Origin: Cycas panzhihuaensis
Taxonomy: Eukaryota; Cycadophyta
Length of the DNA: 64,000 nt
Direction of reading: 5' to 3'
NCBI GenBank assembly: GCA_023213395.1
Contig: CM041465.1
Coordinates: forward strand, 120,783,741 to 120,847,740
The number at the start of each line of letters is the position of its first letter. Position 1 is the first letter of the stretch. The translations under genes were made by a program, and so were the position numbers. The notes under the pieces were generated by a model. It worked only from the letters and a program-made list of their open reading frames with translations, ran no database searches and had not been told where the DNA came from. This document shows positions 60,766 through 64,000 of this stretch, piece after piece.

Positions 60766-62422
60766 GCTTTTTTGCTTATTTTCCTTTTATTTTTTAATAT
60801 TCATTTTTATATTTATATATATTAATTCTACATTTTCTGTGGGCAATATAAATCAACCCATTCATGATCATTTTTTTGTATATTTTGATCATTTGTTTAT
60901 ATGTTGTTTTGTCGACTGCATGATCACGGCGGTGGCATTTTGATTCATTTTTCTTTTATAAAGTTTTAAAAACTTAAATTATATTGTATATATTTTGAAA
61001 TCTAGGTTTTAAAAGGCTTAAGCCCCCTTAGACCTTAGCCCCCAGTCCCATCACGTTAATATGAACTTTAGTCCGTTTTGAAAGGGACTTCTTTAAGTTT
61101 ATAAAACTTTTTTTTTTTTTTCTTTTCTTTAAAACATAGGGTACCTAACTAATTTCGTTAATATCTCTTCACCGAAGTATCAGTTTCTGATGAAACCTAT
61201 CCTATTGAGTCTAAAATTTTCTGATATTTGGAGCTAATTTAACCTATTTCTAATCAGTTTAAGTCAATTCTTTTAAAAAATGACCTTTTTTAGCTTATTA
61301 ACATAAAAAATACTTGCTACTATTTTCATTATAACGTTTTTGTTTCACATCATAATTAAGATCCGTCAATTTTGTTGGGAAGCTAACTCATTTCTCTTTG
61401 AACTGACATTATTATTTATAAGTTTTAAAGTGTTCTTGCATACTCTTAAAGCCATCAAAGTTTAGGCACATAATAGCTTCTAATTTGTCATTATTGCATA
61501 TTTTTATATATTATTTCTCAAGTTTTTTAAACTAAAAAGTATATTAAGCAACTCTTTAACTATATTTGATCATTTTACATTGTTCTATAAGATTTTTACT
61601 AGCATTTCATAATATTTTGAGCCCCAGGCTCTCGTTAAACCTAAAAAAGAGGACTACATCTTTTGTACATTAAATCTTGGCTTGCAGGAACCCGTTCTCA
61701 AAACCGTTAGTTATATAGACTAGATATTTCATTGATCATCAAATTGGTATAATTTCACTTTATTTGATATTGTTTAGTACAACTTTAAAGCTACTCAACT
61801 TGAGCATTCAGGATATCCCAATAGGCTTATCTTCTTAACCTTTTTTAAGGAGTTCTTTATTTTATTTCTTATTGTTCACTTATAATACATGTTTGAGGCT
61901 TTCATTTAACTTTTATATAGATTCTTTTAAGCTAATTTCTAGTAGAAATCGATCATATACATCTTAAGCAAATGACAAACCAAGTGGTCCTGCAATTCAA
62001 AATAGGTACAATTCTTTTTTTTTTTTAAGTTTCTTCTATAGTTTTTATCTTTCTAAAGTGAAAATATACATATATATTTCAGATTTTCAACATTATATAT
62101 CTTCATCAAGATAGAAAGCATTTCTTGCATTGAAAAATATCATTCTTTGCTCAAGTTAAGTGCTTATTTGTTTAAAAAATCACAAAGCTTAGAATTTTTT
62201 CTATTATATCAAATCTACATGTTTAAAAGATCTTAGTTATTTTTTAAAATTAGCTCATATAATCATTATACTTCAAAGAGTTTTTTTTTAATTATATATT
62301 ATAAGTTTATTGATTTATTAAGTTTTTTTATTCCTTCTAAAGGCATATATTTTGTTAAGAAGTATAAAAAGTTTACTTGGTAAAAGCATATTCTTTTTTA
62401 TATACTAAAGTTTTCTATGCAA
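60766..62422. other. Unrecognised T-rich region in element K
   Basis: About 1.65 kb, strongly AT-rich, with several T or A homopolymer runs (for example 61109-61121 and 62016-62025). No domain, LTR piece or clear primer site found. A TGGTAAAAGC near 62380 is only weakly like a primer site. Confidence 0.4.
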
Positions 62423-63050
62423 ATGGAAATCAATTTAAATAAAATATAATTCCCTATATTTAATGGTCATGATTTTTTAAAAATAACATAAAACAATATA
62501 AACCTACTTTATCACAAATAATCTTTGGAGTTACTTACAAGATGAATATGATTTTAATATTAAAGAAGACATTAAAAAAGACAATGAAGCCTTAGCTATA
62601 CTATTTTACACTATAGATGATAATGTTTTTTCTAAAGTTTGTGAAATGATAGCTTTCAAATCTATATGAGACACCTTAGATTCTATTTATGGGGGAGAAA
62701 CCCTCAATGTAAATGAATTTAACTTTGATATTGTTAAGCATATGAGACAGATGCCAAAGGAGGTTGATTGTGATGGAAAGACTAAAGAAGAAAATTTAAA
62801 TCAAATGCATGATCACCTTATTGTATGTGAAGTTGATCCTCTATTTGAGGGGGACAAACCTTATGATATGATAGTTACTCACAACACAAAGATTTTAGAA
62901 GACAAAGTCAAAGTTCCAGGAGATAAAGTTAGAGTTGCAGCCATTCACCTTTATTCAAATCAAGCTACATTTACTTGGAGATTTTTGAACCACTCAATGG
63001 TAAAGAGACACACATTGCTAAAAGGATGAGGCGAATTGATAATGATCAAG
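62423..63050 (+). pseudogene. gag: Element K gag
   Basis: From ATG 62423 the strand reads MEINLNKI, stop, FPIFNGHDFL, the usual copia Gag start, then (after a frameshift) NLWSYLQDEYDFNIKEDIKK, AILFYTIDDNVFSKVCEMIA and DTLDSIYGGETLN, a UBN2-type Gag. The 95-codon open part 62742-63029 continues with FEGDKPYDMIVTHNTKILED and VPGDKVRVAAIHLYSNQATF, which is closer to the gypsy Gag pattern, so the ORF may be a chimera. No zinc knuckle is seen before the polypurine tract. Confidence 0.65.
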
Positions 63051-63133
63051 CTAAAACATAAATATTCAAAGTTTTTTTCAAGTTCAAATTTCACAAGTTT
63101 AAAGAGAAGATAAAGATGTTCATGATGACCATT

Positions 63134-63144
63134 AAGGGGGAGAA
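63134..63144 (+). other. Element K polypurine tract
   Basis: AAGGGGGAGAA directly abuts the 3' LTR, the expected plus-strand primer site, and gives the plus orientation of the element. Confidence 0.85.
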
Positions 63145-63475
63145 TGTTGGGGTTAATATTCATCACCCCACTCCCTTCATTTACACATGTGAGTGCATAC
63201 ATGTGAAGGTAAGTAAGGTAAAGTTAAAGTCACTTTACTTAAGCATTATTTTATTATATTTTAAATTTTAGAGGTTGAGGAGGTATCCCTCCTCCCTCAA
63301 ACTATATATTTACTCGGGTGAGAAACCCTAGTGTCTTTTGACATCACCTTCTTTTAGACATTTATAATACTCTCTTAAAGATGGATTGAATACAAAGGCT
63401 TATGTGTTTATGCTATAATGTTTTAATTACTTGATGTATTGCTCTGCTCTATCTCCATCATTTTATAATCCTTCA
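63145..63475 (+). repeat. Element K 3' LTR
   Basis: Starts TGTTGGGGTTAATATTC and ends ATAATCCTTCA, 331 bp. Its first 85 bp match 59027-59111. The end is fixed by the AAAAG duplication and by resumption of Copia-J RT at 63481. Confidence 0.78.
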
Positions 63476-63480
63476 AAAAG

Positions 63481-64000
63481 TAGCTCTCAAACTAGACTTG
63501 ATTCCTATAATAGTCTTGTTACAATTGCCTCTAATGAGTAAATCATCCATGTATAACATAATAACTACTATTGAAGTTCCTCTCTTTCTTACATACAGAT
63601 TTAGGTCTAGATTAGAAACAATGAATCCTTTAGCTTTTAACTTGGCATGGATTTTCTCATACCAAGCACAGGGTGATTGTTTTATACTATAGAGTGATGT
63701 CTTTAACTAGCATACAAGATGCTCCTAGCTTTTCTCAATAAATCCCAAAGACTGCAATAAGTAAATCTCCTCCATTAGATCTTCATTAAGAAATTTAAAC
63801 TTGACATCCGTCAGGTATAACTCCCAACTATAAGTAACTACTAAGGAAATGATCAAACAAATTATTGTTATCTTAGAGATTAGTGAAAATGTCTCCTCAT
63901 AATCAATTCCTTCTTTTTGTTTAATCCCTTGAGTGACAAGCATGGCCTTGTACTTATCCACTTCTCCATCAAAGTAGGACTTAGTCTTGTGGAACTATTT
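63481..64000 (-). pseudogene. pol: Copia-J reverse transcriptase, first part
   Basis: The 78-codon frame 63725-63961 reads MDKYKAMLVTQGIKQKEGID, YEETFSLISKITIICLIISL and VKFKFLNEDLMEEIYLLQSL. Further left: CAWYEKIHAKLKAKGFIV, DLNLYVRKRGTSIVVIMLYM and the intact catalytic box YMDDLLI (about 63560). Continues beyond the right edge. Confidence 0.88.

Larger units (their letters stand above)
59027..63475 (+). mobile_element. Element K, LTR retrotransposon with host gene fragments
   Basis: Starts TGTTGGGGTTAATATTC at 59027 and ends CCTTCA at 63475 inside the Copia-J RT. Target duplication AACAG (59022-59026) versus AAAAG (63476-63480), one mismatch. The right end has gag (62423-63050), polypurine tract and a full 3' LTR (63145-63475). 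Only the first 85 bp of the 5' LTR are present (59027-59111); then sequence with host gene fragments on the minus strand follows. No protease, integrase or RT was seen, so it could only have moved in trans. Confidence 0.72.
57760..64000 (-). mobile_element. Copia-J, Ty1/copia element, 3' part, split by element K
   Basis: Minus-strand copia element. 3' LTR about 57760-58046, RNase H and the end of RT at 58060-59021, then element K, then RT continues at 63481-64000 and off the window. The RT reading SLRATF at 63481 and LHYFLSIQI at 59000 are consecutive in copia RT, which shows one element cut by an insertion. Confidence 0.82.

Noticed and set aside
59112-62422. Helitron or Pack-MULE borders around the gene fragments
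   Set aside because: I looked for TC...CTRR ends and for long terminal inverted repeats and found none convincing, so the capture mechanism is left open.

Overview
This is eukaryotic, almost certainly plant, nuclear DNA. It is AT-rich and consists nearly entirely of decayed Ty1/copia and Ty3/gypsy LTR retrotransposons, one truncated LINE and a large AT microsatellite. No intact protein-coding gene, rRNA, tRNA or CRISPR array was found. The old, diverged LTRs, the heavy load of in-frame stops and the deep nesting resemble the slowly purged genomes of gymnosperms and other large plant genomes. That taxonomic guess is inference; the plant assignment itself rests on the element families and on a PUX10-like UBA/hydrophobic-hairpin gene fragment.

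Layout. Copia-A (minus, 1-4169) enters from the left and ends with its 5' LTR. 4170-9565 holds no identifiable element, only weak exon-like stretches near 6.6-6.9 kb. Gypsy-B (plus, 9571-19961) is complete from LTR to LTR with the target duplication AGGAG; it carries a 45-bp tandem-repeat block and an extra ORF downstream of integrase. 19967-22015 is mostly unrecognised with gypsy tail remnants. From 22016 to the right end lies a nest. Gypsy-C (minus) starts with its 3' LTR at 22016 and is split by Copia-D (minus, about 23031-39923). Copia-D is itself split by Copia-E (plus, about 25185-29619) and by Gypsy-F (minus, 30319-37093, target duplication ACGAG/ATGAG). A 5'-truncated LINE (plus, 34604-36999) sits inside the 5' LTR of Gypsy-F. 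Gypsy-C resumes at about 39924-42149.

Copia-H (plus, 42150 to about 57759) follows. Its RNase H is interrupted by Copia-I (minus, 47610-57044), which has two LTRs and a perfect CTTTA target duplication. The long leader of Copia-I holds about 2.65 kb of AT-type microsatellite. Copia-J (minus) runs from about 57760 past the right edge; its reverse transcriptase is interrupted by LTR element K (59027-63475). Inside K, antisense to its gag, lie fragments of host genes: a PUX10-like first exon, a phosphoglycerate-kinase-like piece and one unidentified 84-codon ORF.

Most informative points: the ordered insertion history given by target duplications and domain continuity; the apparent internal inversion of the PBS-gag-PR-INT block in Copia-E; the frame-conserved third ORF and the GGTTGCAACC repeat block of Gypsy-B; and the host gene pieces between the boundaries of element K. 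The elements do not work together as a pathway. Each is a dead copy of the usual gag-protease-integrase-reverse transcriptase programme.
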